A model generated the notes under the pieces. It had not been told where the DNA came from and did no database searches. It saw only the letters and a list, made by a program, of their open reading frames with translations. Of a stretch of 64,000 nucleotides of DNA, positions 15,756 through 28,036 are shown piece after piece. Origin of the DNA: Agrococcus jejuensis (GTDB taxonomy: Bacteria; Actinomycetota; Actinomycetes; Actinomycetales; Microbacteriaceae); NCBI RefSeq assembly GCF_900099705.1, contig NZ_LT629695.1, positions 2,604,001-2,668,000 of the forward strand, written 5' to 3'. Position numbers and translations under genes: made by a program. Position 1 is the first letter of the stretch, and every line of letters starts with the position of its first letter.

Positions 15756-18494
15756 GTGCGTCAGCGTGTCCTCGTCGTGCTCGCCGTGCGGAACGGCGCC
15801 GACTCCCTCCAGCAGACGCTCGATGCGATCGCGGCGCAAGCCGTGACCCCCGAGCGCGTCGTCGTCGTGGACGCGCGCAGCACCGACGCGTCGCGCTCGC
15901 TGCTGCAGGCCGCGGGCAACGCGATCGTCGACGCGCCGTCGACCGCGTCGTTCGGCGACGCGGTGCGGGCAGGCGTCGCCGTGCTGCCCGAGGCTGCCGA
16001 GGGCGACTGGCTCTGGCTGCTCGCGCACGACTCCGTGCCGCATCCGCGCGCCCTCGAGGCGCTGCTCGGCACGGCGGAGACGAGCCCGTCGGTCGCGGTC
16101 GTCGGCCCCAAGGTCATGCGCGGCGCGCAGCCCGACACCTTCGCCGAGTACGGGCAGACCGTCACGCCGCTCGGCCGCAGCGTGCGCCTGCACGACGGCG
16201 AGCTCGACCAGGGCCAGCACGACGGCGACTCGGATGCGCTGGGCGTGGCCGAGGCGGGCGTGCTCGTGCGCCGCGACGTGCTCGACGCGCTCGGCGGCTT
16301 CGACCCCGCGCTGCCGAGCGTCGACGCGGGGCTCGACCTCGGCATCCGCGCGCGCCTCGCCGGGCACCGCGTCGCGCTGCAGCCGGATGCGCGCGTGCGG
16401 CGCGACGGCGGGCCCGAGCACTTCCGCCTGCGTCGCGTGTCGGAGGCGCGGCGCACGCGCATCGCGCGGTCGGCGCAGCTGCATCGCCGGCTCGCGTACG
16501 CGCCCGCGGCGCTCGTGCCGCTGCACTGGCTCGCGCTCCTGCCGCTCGCGCTCGTGCGCTCGCTGGGCCACGTGCTCGCGAAGCGGCCGGGCAGCATCCC
16601 GTCGGAGTGGGCGGCCGCCGCGACCGCGGCCGTGCGCCTCGGCCGCGTCGCGCGCGCCCGCCGCCGCATCCGCCGCACTCGCGTCGCGACGTGGAGCGAC
16701 CTGCGGCCGCTGCGCGTCACGTGGCGCGCGCTGCGCGAGCACCGGCAGCGCGTGGGCGACGACGTCGACCACAACGCGCGCGTCGTCGACGAGCGCGTCG
16801 GCTTCGTCGAGGGGGCCGCGCTGTGGGTCGCGGCGCTCGCCGCGGTCGTCGGCGTGCTCGTGCTCGCACCGCTCATCGGCTCCGGCGGCCTCACCGGCGG
16901 GGCGCTGCTGCCGCTCGACGGCTCGGTCGCGCGCCTCTGGGCCGACGTGACGTGGGGCGTGCGCGACGGTGTGGGCTCGGTCGTGGGGCCCGCCGACGCG
17001 TTCGCGCTGCTCGTCGCGACGCTCGGCTCCCTCACGCCGTGGTCGCCGTCGGTCGCGATCATCGTGCTGCTGCTCGCCGCCGCGCCGCTGTCGGCCGTGA
17101 CGGGCTGGGCCTTCGTGCGCTCGATCACGACGAGCAGGTGGATGCCGACGGCCGCCGCCGCGGTCTGGGCGTTCGCGCCGACGCTGCTGCTCGCGGTGCA
17201 CGAGGGCCGCATCGGCGCCGTCGTCGCGCACGTGCTGCTGCCCGTCGCCGCGGCGTGCGCGCTGCAGGCGTGGTCGTCGTGGCGTGCGACGGGCGGCGCG
17301 GCGCTCGCGATCGGGCTCGTGGTCGCGGGGGCGCCGTCGCTGCTGCCCGCCGTCGCGGTGGGCGTCGTCGCGATCGCCGTCGTGCGGTGGCGCGCGCCGC
17401 GCGTGCTGCTCGCGCTCGTGCCCGCCCTGCTGCTCGTCGGCCCGACCGTGGCGTGGCAGTGGCTCGCGGGCACGCCGCTCGCCGCGCTCGCCGACCCCGG
17501 GGTGCCGCACGCGAGCGAGCAGGCGACGCCGTTGCAGCTGCTGCTGGGCATGCCCGTCGGCGACCTCGGCGGCATCGGCGTCGTCGCCGACGCCGTGGGC
17601 CTCGACGCCAGGTGGATCGCCGTCGTGCTGGCGGCGCCGCTGCTGCTCGTCGCGATCGCCGCGCCGTTCCTGCGCGCGCGCGCGCTGCTGCCGATGGCCG
17701 TCGCGGCGCTGGGCCTCGCGACCGCCATCGGGCAGACGCACGTCGCGGTCGCCTCCGACGGCACCGAGGTCGTGCCCCTGTGGGCCGGCAGCGGCGTGAG
17801 CCTGCTGCTGCTCGGCCTGCTCGCGTCGGCGACGCGCACGATCGACGTGCTCGACGCGCGCGGCGGCGTGCCGATGTCGGCCGTCACGCTCGTCGCCGCG
17901 GTCGGCGCCGCCCCCGCCGTCGTGCTCGGCATGCTCATGCCGGCGCTCGAGCCCGCGCCCGAGCGCTCGCTGCCCGCCTTCGTCGTCGCGGATGCCGACG
18001 CGAACGTCGGCACCCTCGTCATCACGCCCCTCGACGACGGCACGGTCGCCGCGCGCATCGAGCGCGGCGTCGGAGCGTCGCTGACGGATGCGTCGACGCT
18101 CGTCGAGACCGTGGGCGTCGGACCGCGTGCCGAGCAGCTCGCGGTCGTCGCCGCCAACCTCGTCGCTGGCGGCGGCGACGTCGACGCCGACCTCGACGAC
18201 TGGTCGGTGCGCTACGTGCTGCTCGCCGACGGCGACGCCGCGCTCGGCGCCGTCGTCGAGTCGAGCCTCGCCGAGCGCGACGGGCTCGCGTCGATCGGCG
18301 ACACCGCGCTCGGCGTGCTGTGGCAGCGCGACGTCGAGGTGGCGCCGGCCGAGCCGACGACGACCTGGTCGTGGGCGCTGCTCGCCGCGCAGCTGCTCGC
18401 GGTCGCCGCCGCGATCGTGCTCGCGCTGCCGTCGGCGCGCAGGGGAGCGCGCGGACGATCGCGACGCTCGAGGATCGTGAAGGACTGGGCATGA
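15756..18494 (+). CDS. large membrane-bound family 2 glycosyltransferase
   Basis: The protein has 912 residues with a GTG start. Residues 1-260 form a GT2 domain: VLAVRNGADSLQQTLDAI, VVDARSTD, LLAHDSVPHPRAL (DxxxP in the metal position), and FDPALPSVDAGLDLGIRARLAGH. The rest carries about a dozen or more membrane helices separated by short loops, with an extracytoplasmic region near 735-880. The architecture matches the large actinobacterial GT2-plus-membrane proteins found beside manA/whiB2/manB. It probably builds a lipid-linked or wall glycan. Its stop overlaps the DUF5719 gene start (ATGA), so the two products are likely coupled and may act together at the membrane. Confidence 0.82.
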   Translation: MRQRVLVVLAVRNGADSLQQTLDAIAAQAVTPERVVVVDARSTDASRSLLQAAGNAIVDAPSTASFGDAVRAGVAVLPEAAEGDWLWLLAHDSVPHPRALEALLGTAETSPSVAVVGPKVMRGAQPDTFAEYGQTVTPLGRSVRLHDGELDQGQHDGDSDALGVAEAGVLVRRDVLDALGGFDPALPSVDAGLDLGIRARLAGHRVALQPDARVRRDGGPEHFRLRRVSEARRTRIARSAQLHRRLAYAPAALVPLHWLALLPLALVRSLGHVLAKRPGSIPSEWAAAATAAVRLGRVARARRRIRRTRVATWSDLRPLRVTWRALREHRQRVGDDVDHNARVVDERVGFVEGAALWVAALAAVVGVLVLAPLIGSGGLTGGALLPLDGSVARLWADVTWGVRDGVGSVVGPADAFALLVATLGSLTPWSPSVAIIVLLLAAAPLSAVTGWAFVRSITTSRWMPTAAAAVWAFAPTLLLAVHEGRIGAVVAHVLLPVAAACALQAWSSWRATGGAALAIGLVVAGAPSLLPAVAVGVVAIAVVRWRAPRVLLALVPALLLVGPTVAWQWLAGTPLAALADPGVPHASEQATPLQLLLGMPVGDLGGIGVVADAVGLDARWIAVVLAAPLLLVAIAAPFLRARALLPMAVAALGLATAIGQTHVAVASDGTEVVPLWAGSGVSLLLLGLLASATRTIDVLDARGGVPMSAVTLVAAVGAAPAVVLGMLMPALEPAPERSLPAFVVADADANVGTLVITPLDDGTVAARIERGVGASLTDASTLVETVGVGPRAEQLAVVAANLVAGGGDVDADLDDWSVRYVLLADGDAALGAVVESSLAERDGLASIGDTALGVLWQRDVEVAPAEPTTTWSWALLAAQLLAVAAAIVLALPSARRGARGRSRRSRIVKDWA

Positions 18495-20086
18495 GCGACG
18501 ACCGCACGGCACCCGACGAGCACGGCGACGAGCCCGTCGAGGAGACGCCCGCCGAGGCGGCCGCCGAGCAGGCGCCGTCCGAGGACGCGCCCGCCCACGA
18601 CGCGCCGATCGACGAGACGTCCGCCGACGATCCGTCGACCGAGGAGACGCGCGGCGACGACGCCGACGAGCCGACCGTCGACCTCGCGACCGACGTCACC
18701 GCGACCGACCGCGAGGCCGCCGCGATCGAGGCCGCCGAGCGCGCCCGCGGCGTCGAGCCGCGCTCCGTCGGGCTCTGGGGCCTGCGGGCGACGGCCGGCG
18801 TCGCGGTCGTCGCGCTCGGACTGCTCGGCGTCGTCGCGGCACCGAGCCTGCCGATGGTGCAGGCCGACCCGCGCATCGCATCCGTCGCGCCCGACGCGCC
18901 CGAGGAGGTGCGCACGTGCGCCGGCCCGCTCCTCGCGATCGGCGACGCGAGCGGCGACGCCGGCGCCATCGGCGTGCTGGCCCAGGCGCAGCTGCAGGCG
19001 GCGTCCGACGAGCAGGACGCCGCGAGCGTCGCAGGCGTCGACGCGACCGCGACCGTGCTGCGCGGCACCGACGTGTCGGGCGCCGAGTGGCTCTCGGTCG
19101 ACGACGACACGGCGTTCGGCGCGGCCGCGAGCGCATGCGTCGAGCCCGCGACGACGCAGTGGCTCGTCGGCGGCTCGACGACGACGGGCCGCTCGAGCGT
19201 GCTCACGATCGCGAATCCCGGCACGACCGCCACGTCGGTCGACGTCGAGGTGCACGGCACCGACGGGCGCATCGACGCCGTCGGCAGCACGGGCATCGCG
19301 ATCGCGGCCGGCTCCGTCGTGCTCGTCGACCTCGCATCCCTCGCGCCGGGCGTGGCCTCGCCCGTCGTGCACGTGACGTCGACGGGCGGCCCCGTCTCCG
19401 CCCACCTGCAGCACCGGGTCGTCCGTACGCTGCAGCCGGGCGGCGTCGACGTCGTCGACCCGTCGCAGGCCAGCCGCTCCATCGCGATCCCGGGCGTGAC
19501 GATCGGGGATGCGACGGGCCTGCAGACGCAGGCGGGCTTCGAGGATGCCGTGCCGGCGCTGCGCGTGCTGGCCGGCGAGTCCACGCAGGTCACGATCACG
19601 ACGATCTCCGACGGCGGCGATCCCATCGCGTCGACGCTCGACCTCGTGGGCGATCAGGTCTCGGAGGTCGACCTCTCGGGCCTCGCGCCGGGCACGTACG
19701 CGTTCACGATCGAGTCCGACGTGCCGATCGTCGCCGCCGCGCGGCAGATCCGCGTCGACGGCGACCGCATCGACCTCGACTGGGTGCAGGGGCAGAGCGC
19801 GCCGATCGAGGGCTCGACGACCGTCGCGATCGCCGCGGGCCCGTCGCCGCGCCTCCACCTGCTCAACGTGGGCGACGACCCGCAGACCGTCACGATCGGC
19901 GGCGGCTTCGAGGTCGTCGTCGCGCCCGACGAGCTCGCGACCGTCGAGGTCGGCGGTGGCGTCACGACGACGATCGAGGCCGACGACGTCGTGGCTGCCG
20001 TGACGTACGCGGGCAGCGAGGGCATCGGCGGCTACGCCATCACGCCGCGCATCGCGGCGCGCGAGGGCATCGACGTCGTGCTCTGA
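18491..20086 (+). CDS. DUF5719 family membrane-anchored protein
   Basis: The protein has 531 residues. The first 95 or so are acidic and rich in Asp, Glu, Thr and Ala, predicted disordered and cytoplasmic. One membrane helix lies near 98-120 (TAGVAVVALGLLGVVAAPSL). The rest is an extracytoplasmic beta-rich region with repeating T-V-x-V-x-G strands, typical of DUF5719. Family members follow a large GT2 membrane protein in many actinobacteria. The ATGA overlap with that gene here supports a joint role in envelope biogenesis. Biochemical activity is unknown. Confidence 0.8.
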   Translation: MSDDRTAPDEHGDEPVEETPAEAAAEQAPSEDAPAHDAPIDETSADDPSTEETRGDDADEPTVDLATDVTATDREAAAIEAAERARGVEPRSVGLWGLRATAGVAVVALGLLGVVAAPSLPMVQADPRIASVAPDAPEEVRTCAGPLLAIGDASGDAGAIGVLAQAQLQAASDEQDAASVAGVDATATVLRGTDVSGAEWLSVDDDTAFGAAASACVEPATTQWLVGGSTTTGRSSVLTIANPGTTATSVDVEVHGTDGRIDAVGSTGIAIAAGSVVLVDLASLAPGVASPVVHVTSTGGPVSAHLQHRVVRTLQPGGVDVVDPSQASRSIAIPGVTIGDATGLQTQAGFEDAVPALRVLAGESTQVTITTISDGGDPIASTLDLVGDQVSEVDLSGLAPGTYAFTIESDVPIVAAARQIRVDGDRIDLDWVQGQSAPIEGSTTVAIAAGPSPRLHLLNVGDDPQTVTIGGGFEVVVAPDELATVEVGGGVTTTIEADDVVAAVTYAGSEGIGGYAITPRIAAREGIDVVL

Positions 20087-20101
20087 CGCGACGCCGACGC
20101 G

Positions 20102-20518
20102 TTAGTGGTGCCGGTAGCGGTCGGGCGCGATCTCCCACGGCTCGCGGCCGATGAGCTCGGCCGCCGCACGGAAGATGCACGACTCGATCGCCACGCGCTT
20201 GTGCCAGTCGTCGTCGACGTGCAGCTGCACGAGCCGTTGGATCGGCAGGCGGAAGACCGTGATGGTGCGCTCGCGGTGGTCGACCCACCACTGCGGCACC
20301 TCGCGCGCGAGCGGCGCGAGCTCCGACGGCGGCATGTCGGCCCAGCGGAACCGCACGCCCGCGAGCTCGTCGGGCCACTGGCCCATGAGGTACTCGGCGG
20401 CGTCGGCCAGCACGTCCTCGAAGCGCGTCTGCCGCGACTCGAGCAGTGGCAGCACGGGACCCGCGATCGACGATCGCGCCCCGCGATCGTGGCGTCGACG
20501 GGTGCGTGCTCGGGGCAT
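20102..20518 (-). CDS. metallopeptidase-family (Rv3259-like) protein
   Basis: The protein has 138 residues. It starts with an Arg-rich segment, then GPVLPLLESRQTRFEDVLADAAEYLMGQWPDELAGVRF, a proline-containing linker, TITVFRLPIQRL and a C-terminal GREPWEIAPDRYR. This matches small actinobacterial proteins found between whiB2 and manB that databases label metallopeptidase family. A canonical HExxH is not visible, so enzymatic activity is doubtful; the helix IESCIFRAAAELIG stands where it would be expected. A minus-strand TACGAT (20525-20530) lies 6 nt before the ATG. It is divergent from the DUF3499 gene by only 29 bp. Confidence 0.75.
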   Translation of the reverse strand: MPRARTRRRHDRGARSSIAGPVLPLLESRQTRFEDVLADAAEYLMGQWPDELAGVRFRWADMPPSELAPLAREVPQWWVDHRERTITVFRLPIQRLVQLHVDDDWHKRVAIESCIFRAAAELIGREPWEIAPDRYRHH

Positions 20519-20524
20519 GGCTCC

Positions 20525-20530
20525 ATCGTA
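20525..20530 (-). promoter_or_regulatory. -10 box for the metallopeptidase-family gene
   Basis: TACGAT on the minus strand lies 6 nt before the ATG at 20518. The opposing -10 box for the DUF3499 gene begins only 4 bp away. Confidence 0.4.
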
Positions 20531-20534
20531 CGAG

Positions 20535-20540
20535 TAGCCT
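20535..20540 (+). promoter_or_regulatory. -10 box for the DUF3499 gene
   Basis: TAGCCT lies 7 nt before the ATG at 20548. Together with the divergent TACGAT it packs two leaderless-type promoters into 29 bp. Confidence 0.4.
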
Positions 20541-20547
20541 GGGCCGG

Positions 20548-20751
20548 ATGGACGGCAGGATGTGCTCCAGGCCCACGTGCCGCAACTACGCCGACCGCAC
20601 GCTCACGTACGACTACGACGACCGGATGATGGCGATCGGACCCCTGCTCGACGCGCGGCAGGAGGGCGGCTACGACCTGTGCGACGTGCACGCCGCCCGC
20701 ATCCAGCCGCCCGCGGGGTGGACGATCGTGCAGCACCGCGCCGACGCGTGA
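20548..20751 (+). CDS. DUF3499 small Cys-containing protein
   Basis: The protein has 67 residues. Three cysteines and a histidine, in CSRPTC near the start and YDLCDVHAAR near residue 45, give a zinc-ribbon-like pattern. The central IGPL and the late PAGW are DUF3499 signatures. The family is restricted to actinobacteria and often stands next to manB. A later ATG at 20560 is possible but would leave the protein starting directly at MCSRP. Function unknown; a metal-bound structural or RNA-interacting role is possible. Confidence 0.8.
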   Translation: MDGRMCSRPTCRNYADRTLTYDYDDRMMAIGPLLDARQEGGYDLCDVHAARIQPPAGWTIVQHRADA

Positions 20752-20780
20752 CCGACCGCCGACGAAGGATTGGATCGACC

Positions 20781-22181
20781 ATGACCGACGCCGACGCCCT
20801 CCACGCCATCGTGAAGGCCTACGACGTGCGCGGGCTCGTCGACGGCCAGCTCACGCCCACGGTCGTGCGCGCCCTCGGCGCCGCGTTCGCCGACGAGGTC
20901 GGCACCGAGGCTCCGATCGTCATCGGCTTCGACATGCGCCCGTCGTCGCCCGAGCTCGCGGATGCGGCCGCCGACGGCATCCGCGCCCGCGGCGGCGACG
21001 TCGTGCGCATCGGGCTGTGCTCGACCGACGAGTCGTACTTCGCCTCCGGCAGCCTCGCGGCGCCCGCGATCATGTTCACCGCCTCGCACAACCCGGCGGC
21101 GTACAACGGCATGAAGCTGTCGCGCGCCGGCGCGCAGGCCATGAGCCTCGACACGGGCCTCGCGGCGATCCGCGACCGCGCCGCCGCGTACCTCGAGTCC
21201 GGCATCCCGTCGGTCGACAGCCCCGGGTCGCTCGTCGAGCGCGACGTGCTCGGCGACTACGCGGCGCACCTGCGTGCGCTCGTCGACCTCTCGGGCATCC
21301 GCCCGCTCAAGGTCGTCGTCGACGCCGCGAACGGCATGGGCGGCATGACGGTGCCCGCCGTGCTCGGCACCGAGGCGGGGCTCGCGGCGCTGCCGATCGA
21401 GATCGTGCCGATGTACTTCGAGCTCGACGGCACCTTCCCGAACCACGAGGCGAACCCGCTCGAGCCGAAGAACCTCGTCGACCTGCAGGCCGCCGTCGTG
21501 CAGCACGACGCCGACCTCGGCCTCGCGTTCGATGGCGACGCCGACCGCTGCTTCGTCGTCGACGAGCACGGGGCCGCCGTGTCGCCGTCGGCGATCTCGG
21601 CGATCGTCGCGCTGCGCGAGGTGCGTCGCGTGCGGGCCGAGGGCGAGACCGACGTCGTCGTGCTGCACAACCTCATCTCGTCGCGCATCGTGCCCGAGAC
21701 GATCGTCGCCGCCGGCGCGACGCCCGTGCGCACGCGCGTCGGCCACTCGCTCATCAAGGGCGAGATGGCGCGCACGAACGCGGTCTTCGGCGGCGAGCAC
21801 AGCGCCCACTACTACTTCCGCGACTTCTACGGCGCCGACAACGGCATGCTCGCTGCCATGCACGTGCTCGCCGAGCTCGGCGCATCCGCCGAGCCCATGT
21901 CGGCGCTCGGCGACCGATTCACGCCCTATGCGGCGTCGGGCGAGATCAACTCGACGGTGCACGACGTGCCCGCCGCGTACGCCCGCATCGTCGAGGCGTT
22001 CGCGCACGATGGCGTGCTCGACGAGCTCGACGGGCTCTTCATCACGGCGCACGACGGCACGTGGTGGATGTCGGTGCGCCCGTCGAACACCGAGCCGCTG
22101 CTGCGCCTCAACGTCGAGGCGGAGGAGATCGCCGTCATGGAGCACCTGAGGGACGCCGCGCTCGAGCTGATCCGCGCCTAG
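20781..22181 (+). CDS. manB: phosphomannomutase/phosphoglucomutase
   Basis: The protein has 466 residues. It converts mannose-6-phosphate to mannose-1-phosphate, following ManA. The four alpha-D-phosphohexomutase domains are marked by TASHNPAAYNG with the phosphoserine Ser102, the metal loop FDGDADRC beginning at Asp251, the sugar loop GGEHSAHYYFRDF near 335, and the phosphate loop RPSNTEPLLRLNVEA near 435. GAAGGA lies 11 nt before the ATG, a slightly long spacing. It is 29 bp after the DUF3499 gene and probably shares its transcript. It is the last gene before the rRNA operon. Confidence 0.94.
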   Translation: MTDADALHAIVKAYDVRGLVDGQLTPTVVRALGAAFADEVGTEAPIVIGFDMRPSSPELADAAADGIRARGGDVVRIGLCSTDESYFASGSLAAPAIMFTASHNPAAYNGMKLSRAGAQAMSLDTGLAAIRDRAAAYLESGIPSVDSPGSLVERDVLGDYAAHLRALVDLSGIRPLKVVVDAANGMGGMTVPAVLGTEAGLAALPIEIVPMYFELDGTFPNHEANPLEPKNLVDLQAAVVQHDADLGLAFDGDADRCFVVDEHGAAVSPSAISAIVALREVRRVRAEGETDVVVLHNLISSRIVPETIVAAGATPVRTRVGHSLIKGEMARTNAVFGGEHSAHYYFRDFYGADNGMLAAMHVLAELGASAEPMSALGDRFTPYAASGEINSTVHDVPAAYARIVEAFAHDGVLDELDGLFITAHDGTWWMSVRPSNTEPLLRLNVEAEEIAVMEHLRDAALELIRA

Positions 22182-22693
22182 ACACGCCCGGGATGCGCCC
22201 GATTGGGCGAGAGCCCGGTCGGCACCGTACTGTTCTAACTCGTCACCCCAAAGGTGCCGGCCCCGGTAGGGGTCCGGGCCTCAAGTGGGGGCCACCTCTT
22301 CTGCAGCTCCTTCGCAGTCCGGACTCGTGCCGTGACGCTGGGTCGCCGCAGAGGAGAGTCACTCGACTGCGTCGAGGCTTCGCGTCGGTTCGTTCCGGCC
22401 GCAGGCCGCGACACGCCGGATTTGCTCCGGCCCGGTCGCGGTGGTAATCTTCTCAGGTTGCCATCTCGCGGAGAGTCGCGTGGCAGCCAAGTAGGGCCTC
22501 GATGCAATCCCGGGAGGGTGCGGTCGGGAGCGCCCGATCCTTGAGAACTCAACAGCGTGCACAATGTCAAATGCCAAATTACCTCGTCGTGTCTTCGGAT
22601 GCGTTGAGATTCCTTTGGACACATTGAGATTGTCAGTGACAATCCACTTGTCAGATTCAAACTCGCTGCCACTTCGGTGGTATGCAAATTTTC
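22182..22693 (+). promoter_or_regulatory. rRNA operon leader region with candidate promoter and antitermination motif
   Basis: This stretch of about 510 bp holds no credible gene. A candidate promoter is TTGCTC (22422-22427), a 17-bp spacer and TAATCT (22445-22450). Downstream, TTGAGAACTCAACAGCGTGC (22541-22560) resembles the antitermination/boxA-like leader motif of actinobacterial rrn operons, and a related copy recurs in the 16S-23S spacer at 24504. GC content falls after 22560, in the region expected for the RNase III processing stem. A second upstream promoter near 22203-22234 is possible but weak. Confidence 0.65.
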
Positions 22694-27752
<5,059 letters not shown>

Positions 27753-27792
27753 CTCATCACATGACTGTTGTGATGCTTGCGTCCACTTTGTG

Positions 27793-27815
27793 GTTCTCGA
27801 TGGACGGTCGAGAAC
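27793..27815 (+). other. processing hairpin in the 23S-5S spacer
   Basis: GTTCTCGA (27793-27800) pairs perfectly with TCGAGAAC (27808-27815) around a 7-nt loop. It lies between 23S and 5S and is probably a maturation signal. The remaining spacer holds nothing else recognisable. Confidence 0.5.
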
Positions 27816-27853
27816 GAAGAATCCGCTAGGATTCAGACTGAAACATCCATAGT

Positions 27854-27972
27854 GTTTCGGCGGCCATAGCGTGAGGGAAACGCCCGGTTACATTCCGAAC
27901 CCGGAAGCTAAGCCTCACAGCGCCGATGGTACTGCAGGGGGGACCCTGTGGGAGAGTAGGACACCGCCGGAC
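27854..27972 (+). rRNA. rrf: 5S ribosomal RNA
   Basis: The gene is about 119 nt. GTTTCGGCGG at the start pairs with CCGCCGGAC at the end to form helix I. The internal CCCGGTTACATTCCGAACCCGGAAGCTAAG-type region and the GATGGTACTGC segment are standard 5S landmarks. It is the last gene of the rRNA operon, about 100 nt after 23S. Confidence 0.95.
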
Positions 27973-27980
27973 TTCTTTTC

Positions 27981-28023
27981 GAAAGGGGCCCCAGCCATGA
28001 CGCTGGGGCCCCTTTCGCTTTTT
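27981..28023 (+). terminator. strong intrinsic terminator of the rRNA operon
   Basis: A perfect stem of at least 15 bp (27981-27995 with 28002-28016) with a 6-nt loop is followed by a TTTTT run (28019-28023). It is the only terminator here with a clear T tract. It ends one base before the ribosome binding site of the next gene. Confidence 0.93.
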
Positions 28024-28036
28024 CGGGAGGATTGCC

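Noticed and set aside
13989..18512. 1,507-codon minus-strand open frame over the whiB2/GT region
   Set aside because: The composition is Arg/Gln/His/Asp-rich low complexity. The plus-strand frames encode clear WhiB and GT2 domains.
20102..20518. Assignment as an active zinc protease
   Set aside because: No HExxH or other zinc-protease signature is visible in the 138 residues. The label reflects family naming only.
22203..22234. Additional rRNA promoter TTGGGC / TACTGT
   Set aside because: The spacer is 19 bp and both boxes are poor. The pair at 22422-22450 is better.
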